Below, in pieces: positions 1 to 5,272 of a stretch of 6,961 bases of DNA. Location of the stretch: assembly GCA_947365485.1 (NCBI GenBank), contig CANAXK010000094.1, forward strand, positions 1 through 6,961, read 5' to 3'. Both the position numbers and the translations under genes were made by a program. Origin of the DNA: an uncultured bacterium (GTDB taxonomy: Bacteria > Cyanobacteriota > Vampirovibrionia > Gastranaerophilales > Gastranaerophilaceae). The notes beneath the pieces were generated by a model. It was given only the letters and a program-made list of their open reading frames with translations, was not told where the DNA came from and ran no database searches. The first letter of the stretch is position 1. The number at the start of each line of letters is the position of its first letter.

Positions 1-3
1 AGA

Positions 4-180
4 ATGAACGTAACAATTAATGATTCTTGTATCGGATGCGGCGCTTGCGAATCAATTTGCGACGCAGTTTTCCATGTTGAAGATAGAGCAGAAGTTAAAG
101 AAGCCGGCATTGCAGGCAACGAAGAATGCGTTGAAGAAGCAGCTAACGCTTGCCCTGTTTCTGCAATCGAAGTTCAATAG
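4..180 (+). CDS. Small single-[4Fe-4S] ferredoxin
   Basis: A 58-residue soluble electron carrier. The cysteine layout is C9-x2-C12-x2-C15-x3-C19, then C42 and a final C50-Pro. This matches monocluster ferredoxins of the Thermotoga maritima type, in which the first three cysteines and the last one bind the cluster. By that analogy C9, C12, C15 and C50 are ligands, and C19 and C42 are free to form a disulphide. The length is normal for the family. The ATG at position 4 gives a full-length protein, but only three bases precede it, so its ribosome binding site and promoter lie outside the window. A hairpin terminator follows 18 nt after the TAG stop, so the gene probably ends its transcription unit. 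The redox partner cannot be told from the context. Confidence 0.9.
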   Translation: MNVTINDSCIGCGACESICDAVFHVEDRAEVKEAGIAGNEECVEEAANACPVSAIEVQ

Positions 181-198
181 TTAATATTTAGATTATAG

Positions 199-231
199 AA
201 AAAGAGCCCCGTTAAATAAGGGCTCTTTTTT
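199..231. terminator. Bidirectional intrinsic terminator after the ferredoxin gene
   Basis: The arms 199-209 (A5-GAGCCC) and 220-230 (GGGCTC-T5) are perfect complements around a 10-nt loop. There is a T run on the 3' side and an A run on the 5' side. It can therefore stop ferredoxin transcripts on the plus strand and antisense transcripts arriving from the minus-strand gene at 1088-1948. The right arm, without the left arm, recurs at 808-819 in front of the third paralogue. Confidence 0.88.
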
Positions 232-233
232 CA

Positions 234-242
234 TGGTACAAT
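234..242 (+). promoter_or_regulatory. Extended -10 promoter of paralogue copy 1
   Basis: TGG followed by TACAAT at 237-242 forms an extended -10 element immediately after the terminator. No good -35 hexamer is visible at the expected spacing (the bases there are AAATAA). The predicted transcript starts near 249, so the leader would be very short and consist mainly of the ribosome binding site AAGGAG (249-254, 7 nt before the ATG). The same element recurs at 822-830. Confidence 0.55.
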
Positions 243-261
243 TAATTCAAGGAGTATTTAT

Positions 262-525
262 ATGTTAATAAATCCTATCTCAAATCAAACAAGCTTTAGG
301 GCGGTTAACCAGAAGTATTATCAGTGGGCGAAAAAAGAGGCTAATGGGTGTAAGCGTTTTGGTGAAATACTTGAACAGCTGCGTTTTGATGTTGCTTGGG
401 GAGATATTCACCCGCGGGATGGTATTGATACGGTGAATGAGATTATTAAATTAAACGGAAGTACTGATTCTGGATTTGAACATATTCTTGAAGGTTTTCG
501 AAGAAGACTTGCAAAATTAAAATAG
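262..525 (+). CDS. Tandem small-protein paralogue, copy 1 (unknown function)
   Basis: An 87-residue soluble protein of a family I do not recognise. The first 29 residues (INPISNQTSFRAVNQKYY, then QWAKKEANG) are identical to copy 2 apart from the following C-terminal drift. The C-terminal half keeps the family core DVxWxDxHPxDxIDT at about residues 45-59, but otherwise differs from copies 2 and 3 and ends in a basic tail (RRRLAKLK). There is no signal peptide or membrane segment. It has a strong AAGGAG site and an extended -10 promoter, and lies 20 nt before copy 2, so the two are probably cotranscribed. The N-terminal SFRA/SFKA block is of a kind I associate with Gastranaerophilales proteins. 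A role as a sorting or secretion tag is speculation. Confidence 0.8.
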   Translation: MLINPISNQTSFRAVNQKYYQWAKKEANGCKRFGEILEQLRFDVAWGDIHPRDGIDTVNEIIKLNGSTDSGFEHILEGFRRRLAKLK

Positions 526-545
526 ATTTCATCAAGGAGTATAAA

Positions 546-800
546 ATGTTAATAAATCCTATCTCAAATCAAACAAGCTTTAGGGCGGTGAATCAGAAGT
601 ATTATCAGTGGGCGAAGAAAGAGGCTAATGGATGTCATCGTTTTGGTGAACTTTTTACCCAGATAGAAATGGATGTGTGCTGGAAAGATATGCATCCACA
701 AGATGCAATTGATACACTTGAAGCTATAAAGAAGATTATGCCACCAGATTGGAAAGGTATTGAAATTACATTTGAATATGTTAAGAAATTTCTTCCTTAG
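546..800 (+). CDS. Tandem small-protein paralogue, copy 2 (unknown function)
   Basis: An 84-residue paralogue of the flanking genes. Residues 1-30 match copy 1 almost perfectly at DNA level. From the GELF motif on, it matches copy 3 (DVCWKD, HPQDAIDT, MPPDWKG, ending YVKKFLP). It contains C30 and C45, no membrane segment and no signal peptide. Its Shine-Dalgarno is AAGGAG at 534-539, 6 nt before the ATG. No promoter is evident in the 20 nt after copy 1, so expression probably comes from the copy 1 promoter. Differences from copy 3 in the C-terminal half are mostly synonymous or conservative, which argues that a real protein is under selection. Function unknown. Confidence 0.82.
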   Translation: MLINPISNQTSFRAVNQKYYQWAKKEANGCHRFGELFTQIEMDVCWKDMHPQDAIDTLEAIKKIMPPDWKGIEITFEYVKKFLP

Positions 801-849
801 TAAATAAGGGCTCTTTTTTCATGGTACAATTGATTCAACGAGTATTTAT
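801..849 (+). repeat. Direct repeat of the copy 1 leader (213-261)
   Basis: This block matches 213-261 at 47 of 49 positions and continues into the first ~80 nt of the coding sequence. It begins exactly after the TAG stop of copy 2 and carries the terminator right arm, the -10 element and the Shine-Dalgarno region. The two differences are A to G in the AATTAATT stretch and G to C in the Shine-Dalgarno. It marks the junction of a segmental duplication that produced copy 3. Confidence 0.85.
822..830 (+). promoter_or_regulatory. Duplicated extended -10 promoter of copy 3
   Basis: TGG-TACAAT (hexamer at 825-830) lies within a 49-nt block (801-849) that repeats 213-261 with two mismatches. The repeated promoter means copy 3 can be transcribed independently of copies 1 and 2. 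No left arm of the hairpin precedes it, so read-through from copy 2 is also possible. The ribosome binding site has changed from AAGGAG to AACGAG (837-842). Confidence 0.5.
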
Positions 850-1107
850 ATGTTAATAAATCCTATATCAAATCAAACAAGCTTTAAAGCGGTTAACCAG
901 AAGTATTATCAGTGGGCGAAGAAAGACATTGAATACGGCATCGGGCTTTCTGGTGAACTTTTTACCCAGATAGAAATGGATGTGTGCTGGAAAGATTTAC
1001 ATCCACAAGATGCTATTGATACACTTGAAGCCATAAAAAAGATTATGCCACCGGATTGGAAAGGTCTTGAAATAACACTTGATTATGTTAAGAAGTTTCT
1101 TCCTTAG
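850..1107 (+). CDS. Tandem small-protein paralogue, copy 3 (recombinant; unknown function)
   Basis: An 85-residue paralogue. At DNA level its leader and first ~20 codons follow copy 1 (GTT AAC for Val-Asn, where copy 2 has GTG AAT). From GCG AAG AAA onward, and through the whole C-terminal half, it follows copy 2. Between the two shared parts it has its own segment, DIEYGIGLS, one residue longer than EANGCHRF in copy 2. The C-terminal half keeps DVCWKD, HPQDAIDT and YVKKFLP. Its Shine-Dalgarno is weakened to AACGAG, so it may be translated less than its siblings. The 3' end overlaps the convergent gene 1088-1948 by 20 nt. No terminator follows. Function unknown. Confidence 0.8.
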   Translation: MLINPISNQTSFKAVNQKYYQWAKKDIEYGIGLSGELFTQIEMDVCWKDLHPQDAIDTLEAIKKIMPPDWKGLEITLDYVKKFLP

Positions 1108-1948
1108 TTTTGACTAACTTCGGCGCCATTGCCCCAATAGCAGTACCGGCAGCCATGCCGGTTAAAGACCCGAATGCACCGAGATGTTTGTATCCGGCAG
1201 CACCCAGATACCCGACTCCAGCAAGAGTTGTCCCGACTTCCAATGCAGTTTTTCCGACCTCCTCAAAAATATTTTTGCCATCTGCTATTTCATAGCCAGC
1301 ATGGATTGCACCCAAACCGCCAAGGACAAATACGCCAAGTTTAGGAGTTCGTGTTAATGCACGGGCAGTTAAGTCAGCAAATGTATTTTTGGATTTGTAA
1401 ACGAAAGCTCTGGCAAAATTAGGATTCTCTTGAGTGTGTAACAAACTCTCTATATTAGTATTTACTTGCGCTACTTGCTTTACACCAAGCTTATCCAACA
1501 CCCATTCACCCAACTTCGTCTCCGCAAGACTTACATCCGCCTTAATCACCTTCTTCGCAAGCTTCTTGTCCAAACACTTTTCCGAGTTAGGATTCAAATA
1601 CTCGTGCAAAACCGTACCACGGAAAAACGAAAACGGATGCTGCGCAACTTTCGGGTCATAACCGTCCTGCTTGTTGTCTTTGAACTTCGACTTTATCTGC
1701 TTCCACGCAGAATAAATCTCATCAACGTCAGTCGGGCCGTTCAAAACAGCCAGCGAGGTCAAAGCCTTTGCACACAGGTAATCCTTGTCAGCCGCCTCTT
1801 CCACAATGTCGCCACCCCACCACGGTGCTTCGGCTTTGTCTGTATCAGAAGAGCCTGCCCTGAAACCGGATTTAACCAGCCTGTAATCTCTTATTATGTT
1901 GGGCACTTTCTCTGCCCTGTATTGTTGCATTATAGCATCAATTGACAT
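1088..1948 (-). CDS. Unrecognised protein with Gly/Ala-rich hydrophobic C-terminal region
   Basis: A 286-residue protein I do not recognise. Residues 1-160 are polar and mixed, with an acidic/Trp patch around 40-52 (EAPWWGGDIVEE) and Lys-rich stretches at 83-94 and 127-137. Residues 198-280 are hydrophobic and Gly/Ala rich: a segment at 203-218 (LGVFVLGGLGAIHAGY), an amphipathic linker, then 236-277 with repeated small residues (GxxxG-like spacing). These could be two to three membrane or membrane-inserting helices. There is no N-terminal signal peptide. The ATG at 1948 has an AAGG site about 7 nt upstream. Its final codons are the complement of the end of paralogue copy 3, so the tail may have been set by the tandem array. 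A membrane-active role is possible but unproven. Confidence 0.75.
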   Translation of the reverse strand: MSIDAIMQQYRAEKVPNIIRDYRLVKSGFRAGSSDTDKAEAPWWGGDIVEEAADKDYLCAKALTSLAVLNGPTDVDEIYSAWKQIKSKFKDNKQDGYDPKVAQHPFSFFRGTVLHEYLNPNSEKCLDKKLAKKVIKADVSLAETKLGEWVLDKLGVKQVAQVNTNIESLLHTQENPNFARAFVYKSKNTFADLTARALTRTPKLGVFVLGGLGAIHAGYEIADGKNIFEEVGKTALEVGTTLAGVGYLGAAGYKHLGAFGSLTGMAAGTAIGAMAPKLVKTKEETS

Positions 1949-1975
1949 TGAACAACCTTACACTTTACACACATA

Positions 1976-1981
1976 TTTATA
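1976..1981 (-). promoter_or_regulatory. Possible -10 element for the 286-residue gene
   Basis: Read on the minus strand, TATAAA lies in a very AT-rich stretch about 27 nt before the ATG at 1948. No convincing -35 hexamer or TGn extension is present. It shares the 137-nt divergent intergenic region with the promoter of the radical SAM operon. Confidence 0.35.
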
Positions 1982-2055
1982 TAAAGTATTTTGCACAACA
2001 AAAATTGCTCAATTGTTAAGTTTTTTTACAAACCCATCCTTCAGGCGCTGCTATT

Positions 2056-2066
2056 TGTTATACAAT
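2056..2066 (+). promoter_or_regulatory. Extended -10 promoter of the radical SAM-maf operon
   Basis: TGT followed by TATACA (2059-2064), overlapping TACAAT (2061-2066), lies 20 nt before the ATG. No clear -35 is seen. The transcript would begin only about 10-15 nt before the ATG and still include the strong ribosome binding site AGGGGG (2074-2079), 6 nt before the start. Confidence 0.5.
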
Positions 2067-2085
2067 TAGAATAAGGGGGTAGAAA

Positions 2086-2709
2086 ATGTACACACTCGTT
2101 TATTCAATCAATGAAGACAAATCACCGGAAACGGTTTACGTAAATCTCACAAACGCTTGCACAAACTCTTGCGTGTTCTGCCTTAGAGAACAAAAAGACG
2201 ATGTCTGCGGCGCCGAGATGTGGCACGATGATAATTACACCCTCGAAGATGTTATTAAGCAGTTTAAGACCTTCCCTTCTGCAAAAGAAGTCGTGTTCTG
2301 CGGCTACGGCGAGCCGTTTTTGAAAAAAGAGATGATGAAATCTTTTTGCGAGTATTTAAGGCAAAACCATCCGGAGATAAAAATCCGCGTCAACACAAAC
2401 GGGCATGCAAACGCCATATACAAAACCAATGTCGCAGAAGAGTTCAAAGGGCTTATTGACTCAGCCTCAATCAGCCTAAATGCTCCAAGTGCAAAGGAAT
2501 ACAATGAGATTTGCAACCCGAAAATCGAAAACGCGTATGATGAGGTCAAGAAATTCATCAAAGCCTGTGTGGATGCCGGGATAAGTGTTTCAGCAAGCAT
2601 TGTAACAGGGTTTGACAAAAGAGAAATTGACATCAACGCCTGCGAAGAAATTGCGAAATCTCTTGGCGCAAAGTTCAGAAACAGAGAATTTATAACAAAC
2701 GGGTACTAA
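2086..2709 (+). CDS. Radical SAM protein, TatD-associated type
   Basis: A 207-residue radical SAM enzyme. C25-x3-C29-x2-C32 (NACTNSCVFC) binds the [4Fe-4S] cluster that cleaves S-adenosylmethionine. G73-Y-G-E-P77 is the SAM-binding GGE-type motif, and VNTNG and SISLN are later barrel strands. The short length and the YVNLTNxCTNxCxFC opening fit the small family named for frequent linkage to TatD nucleases (TIGR04038-like). That assignment is from memory. The substrate is unknown, and no extra cluster domain (SPASM or twitch) is visible after the core. The start is fixed by the AGGGGG ribosome binding site. Only two bases separate its TAA from maf, so the two are surely cotranscribed and probably translationally coupled. 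No TatD gene is in the window; it may lie elsewhere in this genome. Confidence 0.8.
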   Translation: MYTLVYSINEDKSPETVYVNLTNACTNSCVFCLREQKDDVCGAEMWHDDNYTLEDVIKQFKTFPSAKEVVFCGYGEPFLKKEMMKSFCEYLRQNHPEIKIRVNTNGHANAIYKTNVAEEFKGLIDSASISLNAPSAKEYNEICNPKIENAYDEVKKFIKACVDAGISVSASIVTGFDKREIDINACEEIAKSLGAKFRNREFITNGY

Positions 2710-2711
2710 AA

Positions 2712-3287
2712 ATGATAAAACTAATTCTCGCCTCAAACTCTCCGCGCAGAAAAAAAATCCTGACTGATCTTGGCCTGGATTTTGAGGTTGTTCCTTCAAA
2801 CTACGAAGAAAAGCTCGAAAGCGACACATTTTCTTACGACGCAATCGAAGATTTGGCGACCCAAAAGTGCCTTGATGTTGTTAGGCGCTCCGATAAAAAC
2901 TCGCTCGTGCTTGCAGCTGACACCGTCGTAGTCTTGCATAACAAAATTTTAGGGAAGCCGCATTCAAGAGAAGAGGCGTTTGAGATGCTCAAATCGCTTT
3001 CCGGAGCAACGCATTCTGTTGTCACCTCGATTTGCGCAATCAACACAAGAACTAACCGCGCAGTACTTCTTTCTACAACAAGTTACGTAAGATTCACCGA
3101 GTGGTCGGATGAGATGATTAATCACTACATTGATGAATTTAACCCGCTCGACAAGGCTGGAAGCTACGGAATACAAGAGCTTCCTCCAAACTATCTTGAT
3201 AAGTATGAAGGAAGCTTTGAAAATATTGTAGGTTTGTGCCCAGAAAGCGTTAAGGCTGTGCTGGAGCAGCTTCAATTTCCTCTGTAG
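2712..3287 (+). CDS. maf: Maf family nucleoside triphosphate pyrophosphatase (probable dTTP/UTP type)
   Basis: A 191-residue cytoplasmic house-cleaning enzyme that hydrolyses selected nucleoside triphosphates to monophosphates and pyrophosphate. Family motifs in order: LASNSPRR (6-13), AADTVV with the catalytic Asp70, GKP (81-83), LSGATH (96-101), DKAGSYGIQ (147-155) and GSFENIVGLC near 167-176. The SPRR and DKAGxYGIQ forms match the YhdE-like dTTP/UTP (and modified pyrimidine) branch rather than the YceF-like 7-methyl-GTP branch, which has SPFRR and an AGSFxxEG form. Length is typical. It has no strong ribosome binding site of its own and probably depends on coupling to the radical SAM gene two bases upstream. 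Its last 38 nt overlap the convergent rpsA gene. Confidence 0.93.
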   Translation: MIKLILASNSPRRKKILTDLGLDFEVVPSNYEEKLESDTFSYDAIEDLATQKCLDVVRRSDKNSLVLAADTVVVLHNKILGKPHSREEAFEMLKSLSGATHSVVTSICAINTRTNRAVLLSTTSYVRFTEWSDEMINHYIDEFNPLDKAGSYGIQELPPNYLDKYEGSFENIVGLCPESVKAVLEQLQFPL

Positions 3288-4329
3288 GCAAACCCAGAGA
3301 AATACGTTTGTCCTTTGGATTGAACTTGATAATCCTTGTATTAATCTTGTCGCCAGCTTTTATAATGCAGTTGTTCTTGTTCTGGTAATCACCTAGTTCT
3401 GACTGCGGGAACAAAGCTTCCACACCCGGCAAAACTTCTACAAACGCACCAAACGCTTTAATGCGGGTAATAGTGCCTTCTTTGATATCGCCTTCTTTAA
3501 GTTCTGCCTCTGCCTGAAGCCATGGGTCAGGCTCGGTATTTTTCAAGCTCAAGCTGATTCTCTGCTTGTCGTAATCAATATCAATAATCTCAACATTGAT
3601 TTCCTGACCGATTTTCAACAAATCTGTTGGATGCTCAACCCATTTCCATGAGATTTGTGAAAGCGGAAGCAGGCAATCAACCCCGCCAACATTCACAAAC
3701 GCACCAAAGTCAGTGATTCTGACAACTTCGCCTTTAACAATCTGCCCAACTTCAACCTGCGCAAACACGCTCTTTCTGGTCTCTGCCATGTTTGTTTCGT
3801 AAACTTTTCTGTTTGATAGGATAAGGTTGTTTTGAGATTTGTCCAGAGTAAGGATTTTCACCTCAATCTTGTCACCCTGATTGCAGATTGTTTCTCTTGC
3901 GCAGAGCTGACCCTGCGGGATAAAGCCCTGAACTCCTGAAATATCAACAACAAGTCCGCCTCTAACGACCTGCGAAACAACCGCTGCAATTGTCTCATCA
4001 GCTTCCTTAACCTTTTCAAGCTCTGCCCAGGTGTGAGCAAGGTGAACCTTTTTGTAAGAAAGAGTAAACTTTCCGTTCTCATCGCAGTCCTGAACAATCA
4101 GAAATTCGTATTCTGTGTTTTTCTCCAAAACATCCTCAACACGCGCTTTTCTGTCCGAAGATACCTCGTATTTTGGAACAAACGCAGTGCATTTTGAACC
4201 GATATCAACAATTGCACCGTCTGATTCGTACGCGCAAACCACGCCCTTTACAATATCTCCGCGTTTAAACTTGTAGTCATACTTCTCAAGAAGAGCTTCA
4301 AAATCGCCATTTGAATACTTTTCACCCAT
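3250..4329 (-). CDS. rpsA: Ribosomal protein S1 (four S1 domains)
   Basis: A 359-residue mRNA-binding protein of the 30S subunit. Four S1 (OB-fold) domains are visible at about residues 23-94, 112-175, 194-263 and 279-348. Domains 3 and 4 are the most canonical (GxVxRITDFGAFVxVGG and GTITRIKAFGAFVEV). The N-terminal segment DFEALLEKYDYKFKRGDIV closely resembles cyanobacterial S1, but cyanobacterial S1 normally has three domains and ~330 residues or fewer, so the fourth domain is an addition. The start is secured by AAGGAGA at 4342-4336, 6 nt before the ATG. It has its own promoter and is probably transcribed alone. The 3' end overlaps maf by 38 nt, and the C-terminal tail is short and Ala/Pro rich. 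The four-domain architecture also occurs in Firmicutes S1. Confidence 0.93.
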   Translation of the reverse strand: MGEKYSNGDFEALLEKYDYKFKRGDIVKGVVCAYESDGAIVDIGSKCTAFVPKYEVSSDRKARVEDVLEKNTEYEFLIVQDCDENGKFTLSYKKVHLAHTWAELEKVKEADETIAAVVSQVVRGGLVVDISGVQGFIPQGQLCARETICNQGDKIEVKILTLDKSQNNLILSNRKVYETNMAETRKSVFAQVEVGQIVKGEVVRITDFGAFVNVGGVDCLLPLSQISWKWVEHPTDLLKIGQEINVEIIDIDYDKQRISLSLKNTEPDPWLQAEAELKEGDIKEGTITRIKAFGAFVEVLPGVEALFPQSELGDYQNKNNCIIKAGDKINTRIIKFNPKDKRISLGLPTEEIEAAPAQP

Positions 4330-4363
4330 GCGTATTCTCCTTTTTCATAATAAACACGAGGTT

Positions 4364-4392
4364 ATTATAACATATTTACCCGTCTGACACAA
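4364..4392 (-). promoter_or_regulatory. Promoter of rpsA
   Basis: On the minus strand there is a TTGTGT -35 (4392-4387), a 17-nt spacer ending in TGT, and a perfect TATAAT -10 (4369-4364). The TGn makes it an extended -10 promoter. The expected start is near 4357, about 28 nt before the ATG. The leader 4350-4335 contains TTATGAAAAAGGAGAA, identical to that of rbfA. Confidence 0.75.
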
Positions 4393-4420
4393 TAGGCAGG
4401 CGAAAATTCACCCTTAAGAG

Positions 4421-5272
4421 CTATAAAAACACTTTCTTACACTTCATCAAATGATTGTCCGAAACAGCAATCCCCGCAAGGCTTCCCGCAAAGGTCAATA
4501 CCGCAATCCCGTCATCCATCGGGGTTCTGAAGTTCATGCCATGAGAGACCTTCTCCTTTTCAGCCTCTGTAAGCTCGTATTTCGGGTGGTGAAGATAATC
4601 AAGCGGATTAAGAAGATTTTTTTCTACGTTTTCAATTGTTTGAAGCTCCTCAAGCTTTACAGCCTCTTCGACCTTGAAATCACCGGCCTTCACTCTCACA
4701 AGCTTAATCAAGTGCCCGTAAGTTCCAAGCGCCTCGCCCAAATCATGGGCAATTGAGCGGATATAAGTGCCTTTTGAGCACTCAATATAAAGTTCAAGCG
4801 TTCTTTGTTCCGGATCAAACCCGACAACCCGAAGCTCTTTTATATTAACTTCTCTCGGCCGGATTTCGACCTCTTCGCCCTTGCGCGCGTATTCGTAAAG
4901 CTTTTTGCCATTAACTTTTATCGCAGAATAAATTGGAGGGAGCTGTTCAATATCCCCGCGGAAATCTTGAAGCGCGGCCTCAATCTCATCAAGCGTTACA
5001 GTTTTATCAGACTCGTTTACCGCCTCGCCCTCAATATCGTATGTGGTTGTGGATTTCCCGAGTTGAACCGTGCCGACATAGGCTTTGTCGTCTTCGAGGT
5101 ATTCGATAAGTCTGGTTGCTTTTCCGATACAGACCGGCAAAACGCCTTCTGCAAAGGGGTCAAGTGTGCCTGTGTGTCCAATTTGTTTAACCTTTGTAAC
5201 GTGCCTCAAGATAGCAATAACATCATGGGATGTTTTGCCTTTTGGTTTGTACACATTCAGGATTCCGAGCAT
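4421..5272 (-). CDS. truB: tRNA pseudouridine(55) synthase TruB
   Basis: A 283-residue cytoplasmic enzyme that converts U55 in the TPsiC arm of tRNAs to pseudouridine. The catalytic motif GHTGTLDPFAEGVLP holds nucleophile Asp38. Also visible are Tyr65 in KAYVGTVQLG, the substrate-loop region LPPIYSAIKVNGKKLYEYAR (111-130), and Arg172 in CSKGTYIRS, corresponding to the conserved active-site Arg. A C-terminal PUA-like segment (about 230-283) ends in KKVFL, as is usual. Length is normal. The ATG directly follows the TAA of rbfA (TAAATG). No good ribosome binding site is close (a GAGG lies about 13 nt upstream), so translation is probably coupled to rbfA. No clear terminator follows before the rpsA promoter. 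Confidence 0.96.
   Translation of the reverse strand: MLGILNVYKPKGKTSHDVIAILRHVTKVKQIGHTGTLDPFAEGVLPVCIGKATRLIEYLEDDKAYVGTVQLGKSTTTYDIEGEAVNESDKTVTLDEIEAALQDFRGDIEQLPPIYSAIKVNGKKLYEYARKGEEVEIRPREVNIKELRVVGFDPEQRTLELYIECSKGTYIRSIAHDLGEALGTYGHLIKLVRVKAGDFKVEEAVKLEELQTIENVEKNLLNPLDYLHHPKYELTEAEKEKVSHGMNFRTPMDDGIAVLTFAGSLAGIAVSDNHLMKCKKVFL

Noticed and set aside
783..794. Perfect 12-nt palindrome AAGAAATTTCTT at the end of copy 2
   Set aside because: It encodes the conserved KKFL ending and is imperfect in copy 3 (AAGAAGTTTCTT); no spacing or T run fits a terminator or operator.
213..1107. Tandem repeats as a CRISPR array or insertion sequence
   Set aside because: Repeat intervals are about 284-304 nt and filled by coding sequence; there are no short regular repeats with spacers, no transposase and no terminal inverted repeats.
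1850..1870. GFRAG in the 286-residue protein as an echo of the SFRA motif of the small paralogues
   Set aside because: Only three matching residues at a different position in the protein; no wider similarity was seen.
1901..1917. Hairpin GGGCA...TGCCC near the start of the 286-residue gene
   Set aside because: Only 5 bp, inside coding sequence, and with no T run; likely chance.
1466..1945. Open frame of 159 codons on the plus strand
   Set aside because: It lies wholly inside the minus-strand 286-residue gene, has no ribosome binding site or promoter and reads as low-similarity, Arg/Leu-rich sequence; it is a shadow frame.
1999..2028. AT-rich inverted repeat followed by a T run in the divergent intergenic region
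   Set aside because: The stem needs a 3-nt bulge and has almost no G-C pairs, and no plus-strand gene ends nearby that would need a terminator.
4381..4402. Hairpin CGTCTG...CAGGCG between truB and the rpsA promoter as a truB terminator
   Set aside because: Six pairs with one wobble, no T run after it, and it overlaps the rpsA -35 region; not convincing.
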